Shown: positions 8,404 to 17,214, counted from the first letter of the stretch. The stretch: 64,000 nucleotides of DNA from Oxalobacteraceae bacterium OTU3CAMAD1 (GCA_024123915.1 CP099650.1:4836001-4900000), one strand, 5' to 3'. Made by a program: numbers and translations. The notes: generated by a model from the letters alone, not told the origin.

Positions 8404-10545
8404 CTACTCGACCGTGATGGCCAGGTCGCGGCCTTTTACCGCCGCGTTGCCGGCGTAGTCCTCCGCGGTGATGCGCAACGTGTACTTGCCCGGATCGAGC
8501 GCGCCCACCTTCCACGCGCCCGGCGTCAGCTTGCCGTGCATGAGCGAATTGTTGATCGCGTACGCGAACCGCGTCTCCGCATTGCCGTGCACGGTGATCC
8601 CGCTGCCCTCCATATACGCCAGCTTGACCGCCTCCCGATTACGCGGAATCCTGTCGTACAACTGCGTGATCACCGGCTGCTCCATACCAGGAATGGCCTC
8701 CCCTTCCGCGTTCAGCAACTGGTAACCAAGTTTATACAACCCCAGCCGCCGGCGCGCCTGCACGCCATTCATCTGATCGAACGCATCCACGACAATCTGC
8801 ACCTCGCCCAAGCTGCGCCGCACCAGCAACCGCCCGCCGGCCACCTCCTTGAGCCGCTTGCCGCCGGCGTCACTCAACGTCACGCTCTGGATCTTGGGCG
8901 CGATGGTGTCCTCCAGATCGATAAACGGCAGGCTTAGCGGATTGAGCGCGTCGCCGTTCGGCATGTAGTCGAGATGCACATGCGCCATCCGATTTACGGT
9001 ACCCAGCGTCTCGCCAACAACAAACCGCGTGCCGCGCTTGACGCGCACCGCATCGGGCGCGCCCTTCTCATCCTTCAACACCTGAAAACGCGGATCGATC
9101 ACCTTGTCGCGTCCATCGCGGCCCACGCGCATGTGAATATATTGCAGGCCATTGAACGCGATGCCCTCCGACAGCTCGCCATAACCCCACGTCGCGCGCG
9201 GGTCGGTGACCTTGCCCGCCGTGACCGCCAATACCGGCGCGCCGATGGACGCCTGCACATCCAGCCCGGAGTGGAAATGGTGACGGCTCTCGCCGTTGAA
9301 ATCACCGCGCACCTCGCCCATCAATCCAACCACATCATGCCGCTTGTCCTGCGGCTTAACCGGCCACAGCATGGTGGCGCCATGCGACGGCTCGGCCGGC
9401 GCCGGCTCGGCCGGCGGCGCCGTCTGGCCCGCCACCGCCGCGCCCACGTGATGCAATCGATACGTGGCCCCGTCCGTCACGAACAACGAACCGTCCTTGG
9501 CCACCACGATGCCGCGCGGCGCATACAGGCGCACTGTGCCGTCGGGGCCGTAGCCCGGCTCGGCCGTGCGATCGACATCGGTCAGCGCCAGCACCTCGCC
9601 GGCCGGCGTGATCTGCGCCAGCCGGCCATGCGAATTACTGCCCACATACAGATAACCGTCCGCCGTCAGCGCCACGGCCACCGGCGAGCGCAGCAGCGAG
9701 GCGCGCTCGCCCTCCTTCGCCTCGGCGACGGTGGTGACGACGCCGTTTTTATCCAGCTTGCGAATCGCGTTGTTGCCGGTGTCGGCGATGTAGAGATCGC
9801 CGTTGACGCCGACCACCAGCCCCGTTGGCAAGTCGAACAAGGCCTGCGCCGCAGGACCGTCGGCCTTGCCTGCGCGGCCGCCGCCGGCGATGGTGGTGAC
9901 GTCGCCGTTGGGCGCGATGCGACGGATACGGTCGTTATAAGTATCGGTCACGTACACCACGCCGTCGTCGCCGACGGCTACACCGATCGGACCGTTGAAG
10001 CGCGCCGCCGCGCCCCGGCCATCCTTGTCGCCCGCCAGGCCGTCGCCGGCCAGGGTCGCTACCTTGCCGTCCGGCGTGATCTTGCGGATCGCGTTGTTGC
10101 CGGTGTCTGCGACGTACAGGTTGCCTGCCCAGTCCATCGCCAGGCCGGAAGGCGTGTTGAAGGAGGCCGCCTTGCCGAGTCCCTCCGCGTAACCCTCGGC
10201 CGCCCCGGCCATGGTGGTGCTAACGCCGTCCAGCCCGATCTTGCGGATGCTGTTGTTGTCGCCGCCATCGGCCACGTACAAATTGCCGGCCTCGTCGAGC
10301 ACCACGCCGAACGGATCGGCGAAGCGGGTGCGGCGTCCGCTGCCGTTGCTCATGCCCGGCAAGCCGTCCCCGGCGATGGTGGTGACGCGCGCGCTCCACT
10401 GGCGCTGCGTGCCTTTGGTGGCGGCCACGGCCGCCTCGCCCTTGTCCGCCGACGGCTGCACCAGTACATAGGCGACGCCGCCTCCGATGGCCGCGCCACC
10501 GAGCACCAGCGCGGCCAGAATTAATTTCAATTGAGTTGGAGACAC
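8404..10545 (-). CDS. Membrane-anchored NHL-repeat beta-propeller fused to M23-like peptidase domain
   Basis: 713 aa, GTG start. One transmembrane anchor at about residues 7-27, then at least five NHL repeats (motifs such as GNLYVADTGNNAIRKI) to about residue 370, a Pro/Ala-rich linker, and an M23/LytM-like domain. That domain shows HSGLD (the HxxxD zinc motif) and HVHLDY (the HxH motif), so the zinc ligands seem intact. A beta-sandwich-like C-terminus follows. The propeller would lie in the periplasm or outside. M23 enzymes usually cut peptidoglycan cross-links, but the target here is unknown. NHL-M23 is an uncommon domain order. Confidence 0.8.
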   Translation of the reverse strand: MSPTQLKLILAALVLGGAAIGGGVAYVLVQPSADKGEAAVAATKGTQRQWSARVTTIAGDGLPGMSNGSGRRTRFADPFGVVLDEAGNLYVADGGDNNSIRKIGLDGVSTTMAGAAEGYAEGLGKAASFNTPSGLAMDWAGNLYVADTGNNAIRKITPDGKVATLAGDGLAGDKDGRGAAARFNGPIGVAVGDDGVVYVTDTYNDRIRRIAPNGDVTTIAGGGRAGKADGPAAQALFDLPTGLVVGVNGDLYIADTGNNAIRKLDKNGVVTTVAEAKEGERASLLRSPVAVALTADGYLYVGSNSHGRLAQITPAGEVLALTDVDRTAEPGYGPDGTVRLYAPRGIVVAKDGSLFVTDGATYRLHHVGAAVAGQTAPPAEPAPAEPSHGATMLWPVKPQDKRHDVVGLMGEVRGDFNGESRHHFHSGLDVQASIGAPVLAVTAGKVTDPRATWGYGELSEGIAFNGLQYIHMRVGRDGRDKVIDPRFQVLKDEKGAPDAVRVKRGTRFVVGETLGTVNRMAHVHLDYMPNGDALNPLSLPFIDLEDTIAPKIQSVTLSDAGGKRLKEVAGGRLLVRRSLGEVQIVVDAFDQMNGVQARRRLGLYKLGYQLLNAEGEAIPGMEQPVITQLYDRIPRNREAVKLAYMEGSGITVHGNAETRFAYAINNSLMHGKLTPGAWKVGALDPGKYTLRITAEDYAGNAAVKGRDLAITVE

Positions 10546-10612
10546 GTTACCCTATCCGACGAGACTTGATTGATTCCATGTTATTGCATTCGTGCATCTT
10601 TTGACAGCACAT

Positions 10613-11356
10613 TCATTTCTTGCGCAGGCGCTTCAGCGCCAGCGGCAGCAGGTTGAACAACCGCACCAGCGCATGCATTTGCCACGGGAAGACGTAGCGT
10701 TCGTCGCGCCGGGCGACGGCGGCGGCGATGCGTCGGACGGCCTCGTCCTCGGGCATCAGGAAGGGCTTGCCGCTGGCGTCGCCGCCATTCAACTCGCGCA
10801 GGCGGGCGGTATCGACGTATCCGGGCACGATGACCGTCACCGCGATGCCGAACGGCGCCAGCGCCTTGCGGTAGGCCTCGCAGATGGCGATGGCCGCGCG
10901 CTTGCTGGCGCTGTAGACGGAGCCGCCCGGATAGTCGCGCTGCAAGCCGGCGATCGAGGCGACGGCGACCAGGTGGCCCTGTCCGCGCGCCATCATCGCC
11001 CCGGCGCCCGCGCTGAAGGCGTGATCAAGGCCGCCGACATTCACCCGCAACACCGGCAACGTCGCTGCGGGATCGCGCGCGATGGCCGCCGCGTCGGTGT
11101 ACTGCCCGGCGGTGACGATCAACAAATCCAGGCCACTGGCCGCGAAGCCGGCCACCACCGCCGCCACCTGCACGCGGTCGGCGATATCGCATGCATGCAC
11201 AGCGACGCGGCCGTCCCGCATCAGCGGCAAACCCGCGACCTTGTCCGGATGGCGCCCACAGACGGCCACGCGCGCGCCCTGCCCCGCATAGTGCCGCGCC
11301 AACCCGAGGCCGATGCCGCTGGTGCCGCCGATGATCATCACGTTTTGAACAGTCAT
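10613..11356 (-). CDS. Short-chain dehydrogenase/reductase
   Basis: 247-aa classical SDR. The cofactor motif GGTSGIG is at residues 10-16, the NVGG structural Asn follows, and the active site shows VASIAG (Ser) and YSASK (Tyr, Lys). The basic, hydrophobic C-terminus (LFNLLPLALKRLRKK) suggests membrane association. It starts with an ATGA overlap on the patatin-like gene, so the two are co-translated. Its place beside lipid-head-group genes suggests reduction or oxidation of a lipid or sugar-alcohol precursor. Confidence 0.87.
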   Translation of the reverse strand: MTVQNVMIIGGTSGIGLGLARHYAGQGARVAVCGRHPDKVAGLPLMRDGRVAVHACDIADRVQVAAVVAGFAASGLDLLIVTAGQYTDAAAIARDPAATLPVLRVNVGGLDHAFSAGAGAMMARGQGHLVAVASIAGLQRDYPGGSVYSASKRAAIAICEAYRKALAPFGIAVTVIVPGYVDTARLRELNGGDASGKPFLMPEDEAVRRIAAAVARRDERYVFPWQMHALVRLFNLLPLALKRLRKK

Positions 11357-12456
11357 CGCGTCGCCTCGTTAAGCCTGCTACTGTTGCGCATCGTCGGACG
11401 GCCACCCTGCGCCGCCAACGCATAAGCCTCCCGCGCGCGCTGATAGCCGTAATCCCACAGCGCGTCGGCATCGGCTACATAACGCTCGTAGCTGACCGGA
11501 GGAACCAGCCTGACGCGGTTGCCGCGCCAGTCCACCCGCTTGCGCACGCCGCGCCCTTGCATGACGCGCCGGACATCGGAGGTATCCACCCACACATCGA
11601 CCGGCTGCGCGTGCACGTGGCGCAGCCGCCGGTTGCCATCTAAGCCGAAGACGGTCCGCAAGGCGGGAGCGGCCAGCAACTCGTCGTAGGCTTCCTTCAT
11701 CTCCATGGTGACGTGATGCGCCAGGCCGCGCGCCAGCTCGACCGGGAACAGGTCGATCACGCCGCCCGTGTAGTCGGCGCCACGCGCGTTCTGGCAGCGG
11801 AAGTACACCATGTCGGCGATGGAGATGCGGGCGGCGTCGGCCACCGGCATGGCGGTATCGACGAGCAAATCCGGCTTGACGGCGTCCGTCCAGCCCTCAG
11901 CGCCTATCGCCGAGGGCAAGCCCTCGGCCAACGCGGCGGCACGTTCGCCGCAAAACAGCGCAACGCTGTAGATGTGGCGGCCGTCGCGACGCCGCCCGGT
12001 TTCGTGCGATCCGAACAGCAGCTTGCCGCCGATGATGGCCAGCGCCGGGCCGTTCATGGCGCCAGCCGGCGGCAGCGGCAACGCCGGCAACTCAAACAGA
12101 TAGTCGTTGAACAGATCGGGCAGCCGCTCGGCGCGCCCAGCTTGAAGACGCCGCCGCGCCACATCGAGCAGCGCGCGAAACGGCGTGGCGCGGTCGCTGG
12201 AGCGCATGTCGCCGAGGAACTCGTACATTGGCCGCGAAAGAAGCCACGCCTTGCGCGAGGCCGTATCGGGTAAGCCGGCGATGATGGCGCCTGCGACCGC
12301 GCCGCCGCAGGTGGCCAGCAGCAGGTCCGGCTCCCGGCCGGCATCGATGGCCGCCGCATGCATGCCAAGGTAATAGCCGAAGCGGAACCCGCCGCCGGCC
12401 AGCACCATGCAGCGTTCGTATTTTGGGTATCGCTCAGCTCGCGTCATGCGTGACAT
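11353..12456 (-). CDS. Patatin-like protein with atypical catalytic residues
   Basis: About 367 aa (starts at 12456 or 12447 are both possible; no clear ribosome binding site). The oxyanion motif LAGGGFRFGYYLGM fits patatin phospholipases. The usual GTSAG nucleophile elbow aligns with ATCGGA, which puts Cys where the catalytic Ser should be. The usual DGG dyad motif aligns with TGGVIDLFPVELA, so the Asp is Thr. Either the enzyme works with a Cys nucleophile or it is a non-hydrolytic lipid-binding relative. It is operonic with the SDR and divergent from the PAP2-phosphatase gene across a region of about 45 nt. Confidence 0.75.
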   Translation of the reverse strand: MSRMTRAERYPKYERCMVLAGGGFRFGYYLGMHAAAIDAGREPDLLLATCGGAVAGAIIAGLPDTASRKAWLLSRPMYEFLGDMRSSDRATPFRALLDVARRRLQAGRAERLPDLFNDYLFELPALPLPPAGAMNGPALAIIGGKLLFGSHETGRRRDGRHIYSVALFCGERAAALAEGLPSAIGAEGWTDAVKPDLLVDTAMPVADAARISIADMVYFRCQNARGADYTGGVIDLFPVELARGLAHHVTMEMKEAYDELLAAPALRTVFGLDGNRRLRHVHAQPVDVWVDTSDVRRVMQGRGVRKRVDWRGNRVRLVPPVSYERYVADADALWDYGYQRAREAYALAAQGGRPTMRNSSRLNEATR

Positions 12457-12496
12457 AATGCACAATTACATAGTTATTAACAAGGACGCTCCCGCA

Positions 12497-13759
12497 ATGT
12501 ATCGCCAGCCAGCCCCCGATACGTGCGAGCCCGGTCAGCTGGTCGGCGCCGGCGCGGCCGATCGCGGCGACGTGGCGGCGAGCGAGCGTTGGATACCGCT
12601 GGGCCTGAACGCGGCGCTGTTCGGCATCTGCTATCCAGCGACCAACTATCTTGGCCAGCTCCAACACGAACGGTCAGGCGTAGGCGGCGTGGCGATGGCA
12701 TGGGAAGCGGGCCTGCCCTTTGTGCCGTGGATGGTGCTGCCCTACATGACCTCCGGTCTGCTGTTCGCGCTCAGCTTCCTGCTGGTGCGCGGACGCGGCG
12801 AACTCTCCGCGTTGAGCCGCCGCGTGGCCTTCGCCACCATTGTCGCCTGCCTGATCTTCGCCGCCTTTCCGTTGCGCTTCCAGCTGACTCGACCGGTGGT
12901 GGACGCCGCCCTGCCCGCCTGGCTGTTCGCGCAATTGTCGCTCGTGGACCGGCCATACAACCAATTGCCGTCGCTGCACGTGGCGTACTGCATCATCTTC
13001 TGCCCGGCCCTGCGCACCGTCGTCCGCGCCGCATGGCAGCGCGCCGCACTGGCCGGCTGGCTAGTGCTGGTGGCCGTCAGCACCGTGTTCAGCTATCAGC
13101 ACCATGTGCTCGATGTGGCCGGCGGCGCGCTGCTGGGCGTGCTGGCGGTCAGCCTGCTGCCGGTGCCCGCCGCCCGGGCGGAAATTCGCAAGCCCGTCAG
13201 CTTCGTCTACGCGGTGCTCGCGGCCCTGTCGCTGCTGGCCTGGCTCGTGCTGAGCGGTCCGTGGTGGTTGTACCTGTGCGCCAGCCTGCTGCTGGTGGCG
13301 CGCGCCTACCACACCCGCTCGGCCGATTTCCTGCGCAAGCGCGACGGCCGCTATCCGCTGTGGATCTGGCTGCTGTACGCGCCCTATCTCGCCGGCTACC
13401 TGCTGACCTGGCAACTGGTACGGCTGCGCGAACGCCGCCGCCCGCCATTCGTCCACCATGGCGGCCCGTTGTGGGTGGGCCGACGTCTGAGTAACGCCGA
13501 AGCCGCGCGGTTACCGGCGGACTGCGTCGTCATCGACCTTGCCAACGAGCTGAACGAAACACCGGCGTTGCGCCAGCACATCTACCGCCACTTCCCGCTG
13601 CTGGACCTGGACACGCCGACGATGCAATCTGCCAGGCACATCGTCGAGGCCATCGCCGTGCACGCGCGCGAAGGCCGCCCCATCTATTTGCACTGCGCGA
13701 TGGGCTACCGGCGCAGCCGCGAAGTCGCCCAACTTTATCAGGAGTACAGCCAGCAATGA
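12497..13759 (+). CDS. ynbD: PAP2-dual-specificity phosphatase fusion (YnbD-like)
   Basis: 420-aa inner-membrane protein. The N-terminal two thirds has about eight hydrophobic segments with PAP2-type motifs: RPYNQLPSLH and FSYQHHVLDVAGG (the HxxxD part). The cytosolic C-terminus is a dual-specificity phosphatase with the P-loop HCAMGYRRS (HCx5R). Length and architecture match E. coli YnbD, an uncharacterised protein. The ATG at 12497 has AAGGA about 11 nt upstream. It overlaps the CDP-alcohol phosphatidyltransferase gene by ATGA, which suggests that it removes a phosphate from that enzyme's lipid product, as PGP phosphatases do after PgsA. Confidence 0.85.
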   Translation: MYRQPAPDTCEPGQLVGAGAADRGDVAASERWIPLGLNAALFGICYPATNYLGQLQHERSGVGGVAMAWEAGLPFVPWMVLPYMTSGLLFALSFLLVRGRGELSALSRRVAFATIVACLIFAAFPLRFQLTRPVVDAALPAWLFAQLSLVDRPYNQLPSLHVAYCIIFCPALRTVVRAAWQRAALAGWLVLVAVSTVFSYQHHVLDVAGGALLGVLAVSLLPVPAARAEIRKPVSFVYAVLAALSLLAWLVLSGPWWLYLCASLLLVARAYHTRSADFLRKRDGRYPLWIWLLYAPYLAGYLLTWQLVRLRERRRPPFVHHGGPLWVGRRLSNAEAARLPADCVVIDLANELNETPALRQHIYRHFPLLDLDTPTMQSARHIVEAIAVHAREGRPIYLHCAMGYRRSREVAQLYQEYSQQ

Positions 13760-14373
13760 GTTTTTCGATCTACCAGTTGAAGCCACAATTCCAGCGCCTG
13801 CTGCAACCACTGATGCGCGCGCTGGTGCGCTGGCGCGTCTCGCCCAACCAGATCACCGTGGCAACGATGCTGTTGTCGATCGCCTACGGCGCGGCGCTGG
13901 CCTTGCAACCGCATTGCGCCGGGCTGTGGCTGGGATTGCCCGCCTTCCTGCTGCTGCGCATGGCGCTGAACGCCATCGACGGCATGCTGGCCAACGCCAC
14001 CGGCCAAAAGACCCGCCTCGGCACCTTGCTCAACGAGCTATGCGACCAGGTGTCGGACGTGGCGCTGTACCTGCCGTTCATGCTGGCGGCCGGCGTGGCG
14101 CCGGCGGTGGTGCTGCTGGCGGTGATCGGCGGCCTGCTCGCCGAGTTTGCCGGCGTGATCGCACTCGCCGTCGGCGCCGCCCGCCGCTTCGACGGCCCGA
14201 TGGGCAAGAGCGACCGCGCCTTCTGGTTCGGCCTGCTCGGGCTGTTGATCGGATTCGACAGCGCCGCGCCGCTGCTGCACGCGGTGCCGTCGCTGGTGGC
14301 GGTGTTGTCGGTGTGGACCGTGGTTAACCGGCTGAAACAAGCGCTGCGGGCTTCCGCGCCAGCGACACCGTAA
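13756..14373 (+). CDS. ynbA: CDP-alcohol phosphatidyltransferase (YnbA-like)
   Basis: 205-aa integral membrane enzyme with about six helices. The family motif DxxDGxxARx8GxxxDxxxD reads NxxDGxxANx8GxxxNxxxD here: first Asp to Asn, Arg to Asn and third Asp to Asn, while the second and fourth Asp remain. Such enzymes swap CMP of CDP-diacylglycerol for an alcohol to build phospholipid head groups. The same order (CDP-alcohol transferase, CdsA-like, hydrolase-methyltransferase, PAP2-phosphatase) occurs in E. coli ynbABCD. Its last 50 nt overlap tail-to-tail with the ynbC-like gene. Substrate unknown; the motif changes leave activity uncertain. Confidence 0.82.
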   Translation: MSFSIYQLKPQFQRLLQPLMRALVRWRVSPNQITVATMLLSIAYGAALALQPHCAGLWLGLPAFLLLRMALNAIDGMLANATGQKTRLGTLLNELCDQVSDVALYLPFMLAAGVAPAVVLLAVIGGLLAEFAGVIALAVGAARRFDGPMGKSDRAFWFGLLGLLIGFDSAAPLLHAVPSLVAVLSVWTVVNRLKQALRASAPATP

Positions 14374-16117
14374 AGATTCCCTCCAGCCCGATGCTGGTGG
14401 CGAGTTTTTGGCAACCGGCGGCGGCCACCAGCCCGTCCATCTCCGCCTGTGGGCGCGGCCGCATCTGCCACGGCGTGCCGCGATGGCTGGTCAAGGTCAG
14501 CGCGATCATGTCCAGCTGCGGATGCCAGGGCTGGCCGGTGTAGATCAGATAGCCGCCATCGCGCAGCACACTGAAGACGCCCTGCAACGAGGCCGACACC
14601 GGCGCATTCTCGCTGAACAGTTCATACAAGCCGGAAACCACCACGATATCGTATTGCCCCTCGGCGACCTTGTAGCTGTCGGGACTGAAGGCGTCGCGCA
14701 GTTGGTACTCAACCCTGGCGTTCAATTGCAACTGCTCCGCCAGCGCGCGCGCCTGGTCGAGGTTGTGCTGGGTGAAGTCGCGTAAAGTGACTTCGATGTT
14801 CTTGTCCTGGAAACGCTTCACGCTCTCCAGCACGTAACGGCCCGAACCGGCGGCGACGTCGAGGATGCGCAACGGCGCGGCGCCCTGATGGGCGGCGATG
14901 CGCTCCTCCAGCATTCGCTGCAACTGGCGCTTGCGCTGGCGGATGCCGCGCCACCCGACCGCGTCAAGGTAACCCCGGTCCATGATCTTGCCGAACACGA
15001 AGCGGCCGCCCTCCTGGTTACGGTAGACGTAGTCGAGCGAGGCGCCGGAATCGAAGCCGTGCCGCAAACCGATCTTCATGCCGTCGCTGACCGGCCCCAT
15101 CATTCCGAGCATGACGCGTTGCAGTCCGAACCAGGCCTTGGTCAGTGCGCCGCAGCTTTGGCCGGCCTTCAGCGCGGCGTAGCGGCGCGCGCTGTGGCTG
15201 TCGCGGTCGGCGGTCAGATAGTACGACCCGGGGGTGGGCGCGCGGGCGAAACAGGCGTCGACGAAGCGGCGGCTCTCGTCCAGCGCCACCGTGGTGTCCT
15301 GCTCGTAGAACAAGGCATGGAAGGCTTCCGGCAGGCGCACGTAGCGTTTCAGCGGCGAGCTCAGACGCTCGTAGAAGTTTTGCTGCGGCCCCTCCTTCAC
15401 GACGAAGTCCTTGCCGGCGGCCAGCATCAGGATGGGCGTATCGATGGCGGCGGCGTCCTCGACGATGCGTTTGGCCGTGTCCGCCAGGCCGAGCAGCACG
15501 CAGGCCGAGATGGCCTTGGCGATCAGCGGATCGGCGCCATAGGCGGCCGCCTCTTGCGGCGAGTGCGTCAGCATGCCGGGCCGGATATAGCTGGTGACGA
15601 ACAGTTCCGGCTTGAAGCGGCGCGCGAAGCGCAGCGCCGGCTTGGCCAATGGCACATACAGTTTGATCTCGAATGCGGCCGCCGCCATGATGACGCCCCG
15701 CACGCGTGGCGCGTAGTCGTGCAGCCAGGTCGCCGCGATCACCGCGCCGACGCTGTTGGCCACAACAAGAATATTCTCGATGGCGATGCCATACGTGGCG
15801 ACGATATGGCGGATAAAGCCGTCGAAGTCGCCAACCAACGTCTCGAAGCTGGGCGCGTCGCCCCGCTCGCCCGGCGAATACCCATGGCCGCGCGCATCCC
15901 AGGCGAACGCCCAGTCCTGCGTAAAGCCGAACTGTTCCACCAGCGGCTGGATGCGGCCGGAGTGCTCGTGGCCGCGATGCAGAAAGACCAGCGCCCGCTG
16001 CGGCCCATCCTGGCGCGGGGTCGCCGGTCGCCATGTCCGGTAAAACAGACGGGTGCCGTCGTCGCAGGCGAAGCCGGATTCGCTGGTGTTCCATGCCAAT
16101 GAGCGTTCAGCTTTCAT
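14324..16117 (-). CDS. ynbC: Alpha/beta hydrolase-SAM methyltransferase fusion (YnbC-like)
   Basis: 597 aa, close to E. coli YnbC. N-terminal hydrolase (about 1-290) resembles monoacylglycerol lipases: GHEHSGR, GHGYSPGERG, nucleophile region VVANSVGAVIA (ANSVG in place of GxSxG), acid region AAGKDFVV and His in AFHALFYEQD. The C-terminal half is a class I methyltransferase with motif I LRILDVAAGSGRYVLE. It begins by an ATGA overlap with the CdsA-like gene. It may deacylate and methylate a lipid made by the neighbouring enzymes; this is inference. Confidence 0.85.
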   Translation of the reverse strand: MKAERSLAWNTSESGFACDDGTRLFYRTWRPATPRQDGPQRALVFLHRGHEHSGRIQPLVEQFGFTQDWAFAWDARGHGYSPGERGDAPSFETLVGDFDGFIRHIVATYGIAIENILVVANSVGAVIAATWLHDYAPRVRGVIMAAAAFEIKLYVPLAKPALRFARRFKPELFVTSYIRPGMLTHSPQEAAAYGADPLIAKAISACVLLGLADTAKRIVEDAAAIDTPILMLAAGKDFVVKEGPQQNFYERLSSPLKRYVRLPEAFHALFYEQDTTVALDESRRFVDACFARAPTPGSYYLTADRDSHSARRYAALKAGQSCGALTKAWFGLQRVMLGMMGPVSDGMKIGLRHGFDSGASLDYVYRNQEGGRFVFGKIMDRGYLDAVGWRGIRQRKRQLQRMLEERIAAHQGAAPLRILDVAAGSGRYVLESVKRFQDKNIEVTLRDFTQHNLDQARALAEQLQLNARVEYQLRDAFSPDSYKVAEGQYDIVVVSGLYELFSENAPVSASLQGVFSVLRDGGYLIYTGQPWHPQLDMIALTLTSHRGTPWQMRPRPQAEMDGLVAAAGCQKLATSIGLEGIFTVSLARKPAALVSAG

Positions 16118-17013
16118 GGGGTGCTTTCGTTGAGGTGGGTGATCAGGAAATACAGCAAGGGCGCGGTGACGACGAGGCTGTCCACGCGGTCGAGAATGCC
16201 GCCGTGTCCCGGAATCAGTTGTGAAAAATCCTTGACGCCGTAGGCGCGCTTGGCGGCGGAGAACATCATGTCGCCGCAAAAACCGCCGACCGACAGCAGC
16301 ACGGCGTACAGCGCCAGATGGCGCGCGTCGGCCAGATGCAGATAGCGTCCCAGCAGCAGGGACAGCAGCAAGCTGACGGCCACGCCGCCCGCCAGGCCCT
16401 GCCACGTCTTGTTGGGGCTGATGCCGGGCGCGATGCGATGACGCCCGAACACCGTGCCGCTGATGAACTGGGCAACGTCGTTCAGCGCGGTCAGCGCGTA
16501 AAGATAGAACAGCCACGCCAGGCGCTGGTGCGCATCCAGCGGCAAGCTGTCGTAGCGGATCAGGAAGCTGCAGCTGTAGCACAAGGTCAGCCACAGCAGC
16601 CAAGCCAGCATCGACGGAGCGCGGTGGCGCCAATACAGCAGCAACTGGACCGCCAGCACGGCCGGCATCAACACGTCGAAGGCTTGCGGTCGCAGATAGG
16701 TCGATATGATCACGGCGGCCAGCACGATGGCCGCCAGCGATACAAAGCGCGGCCCGCCGAACGGCATCAGCTCGCGCAGGGCCAGCACGCCGATGCCCAG
16801 CACCAGCAAGACGGCGCCGGCCGGATGCAGCAGCAGGCTGACGGTGAGCACGGGAAAGATCAACCACCAGGAGTTGACTTGCAGCCGCAATTGGCTTTGC
16901 GGCCTGGCGCGCAAGGTCCAGCCGACGCTGAGCGAAGCCATTCCAAGCAGCAGGTAAAGCATCGCCAGCGAAGTAAGAATCTCCGTGCCGAGCGAGGCCA
17001 TAATAAATTGCAT
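16114..17013 (-). CDS. ynbB: CdsA-like phosphatidate cytidylyltransferase (YnbB-like)
   Basis: 299-aa membrane protein with about eight helices. SPNKTWQG and the CdsA signature SAAKRAYGVKDFSQLIPGHGG followed by DRVDS are intact, so it should make CDP-diacylglycerol from phosphatidate and CTP. It is probably a paralogue dedicated to this cluster; the housekeeping cdsA normally sits with uppS and dxr, which are absent here. GAGG lies 5 nt before the ATG at 17013. It is the first gene of a leftward pair with the hydrolase-methyltransferase. Confidence 0.88.
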   Translation of the reverse strand: MQFIMASLGTEILTSLAMLYLLLGMASLSVGWTLRARPQSQLRLQVNSWWLIFPVLTVSLLLHPAGAVLLVLGIGVLALRELMPFGGPRFVSLAAIVLAAVIISTYLRPQAFDVLMPAVLAVQLLLYWRHRAPSMLAWLLWLTLCYSCSFLIRYDSLPLDAHQRLAWLFYLYALTALNDVAQFISGTVFGRHRIAPGISPNKTWQGLAGGVAVSLLLSLLLGRYLHLADARHLALYAVLLSVGGFCGDMMFSAAKRAYGVKDFSQLIPGHGGILDRVDSLVVTAPLLYFLITHLNESTP

Positions 17014-17049
17014 AAAAACCTCAGTTAATGAGTTTGCAATTATATGCCT

Positions 17050-17077
17050 AAAAAAAAGCCCGCTACGAGAGCGGGCT
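17050..17077 (-). terminator. Rho-independent terminator downstream of prc
   Basis: On the minus strand AGCCCGCT, a 5-nt loop and AGCGGGCT form a perfect 8-bp stem followed by eight T. It lies about 137 nt after the prc stop and 37 nt before the start of the CdsA-like gene, so it insulates the two leftward units. Confidence 0.88.
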
Positions 17078-17127
17078 AAATCTATTTCCTTGGAGGAGAA
17101 TAGAGGAGACAGAAGAATGATGCCTTA
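17050..17127 (-). ncRNA. Candidate small RNA from the prc 3' region
   Basis: The stretch between the prc stop and its terminator contains, on the minus strand, a -10-like TATATT (17139-17134) and then a C/U-rich run with CTCC and CCTCC motifs (17117-17092) complementary to Shine-Dalgarno sequences. The T8 terminator at 17050-17077 closes it. This is the layout of a 3'-UTR-derived or independently started regulatory RNA. No clear -35 box is visible, so this is only a candidate. Confidence 0.35.
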
Positions 17128-17214
17128 GGGTCCAATATATATCCAATTTATCTTCATAATGGTGGATATTCACCAAAGGCATAACATGTATCTCTGCGGC
17201 AATACGCTGCCGGA

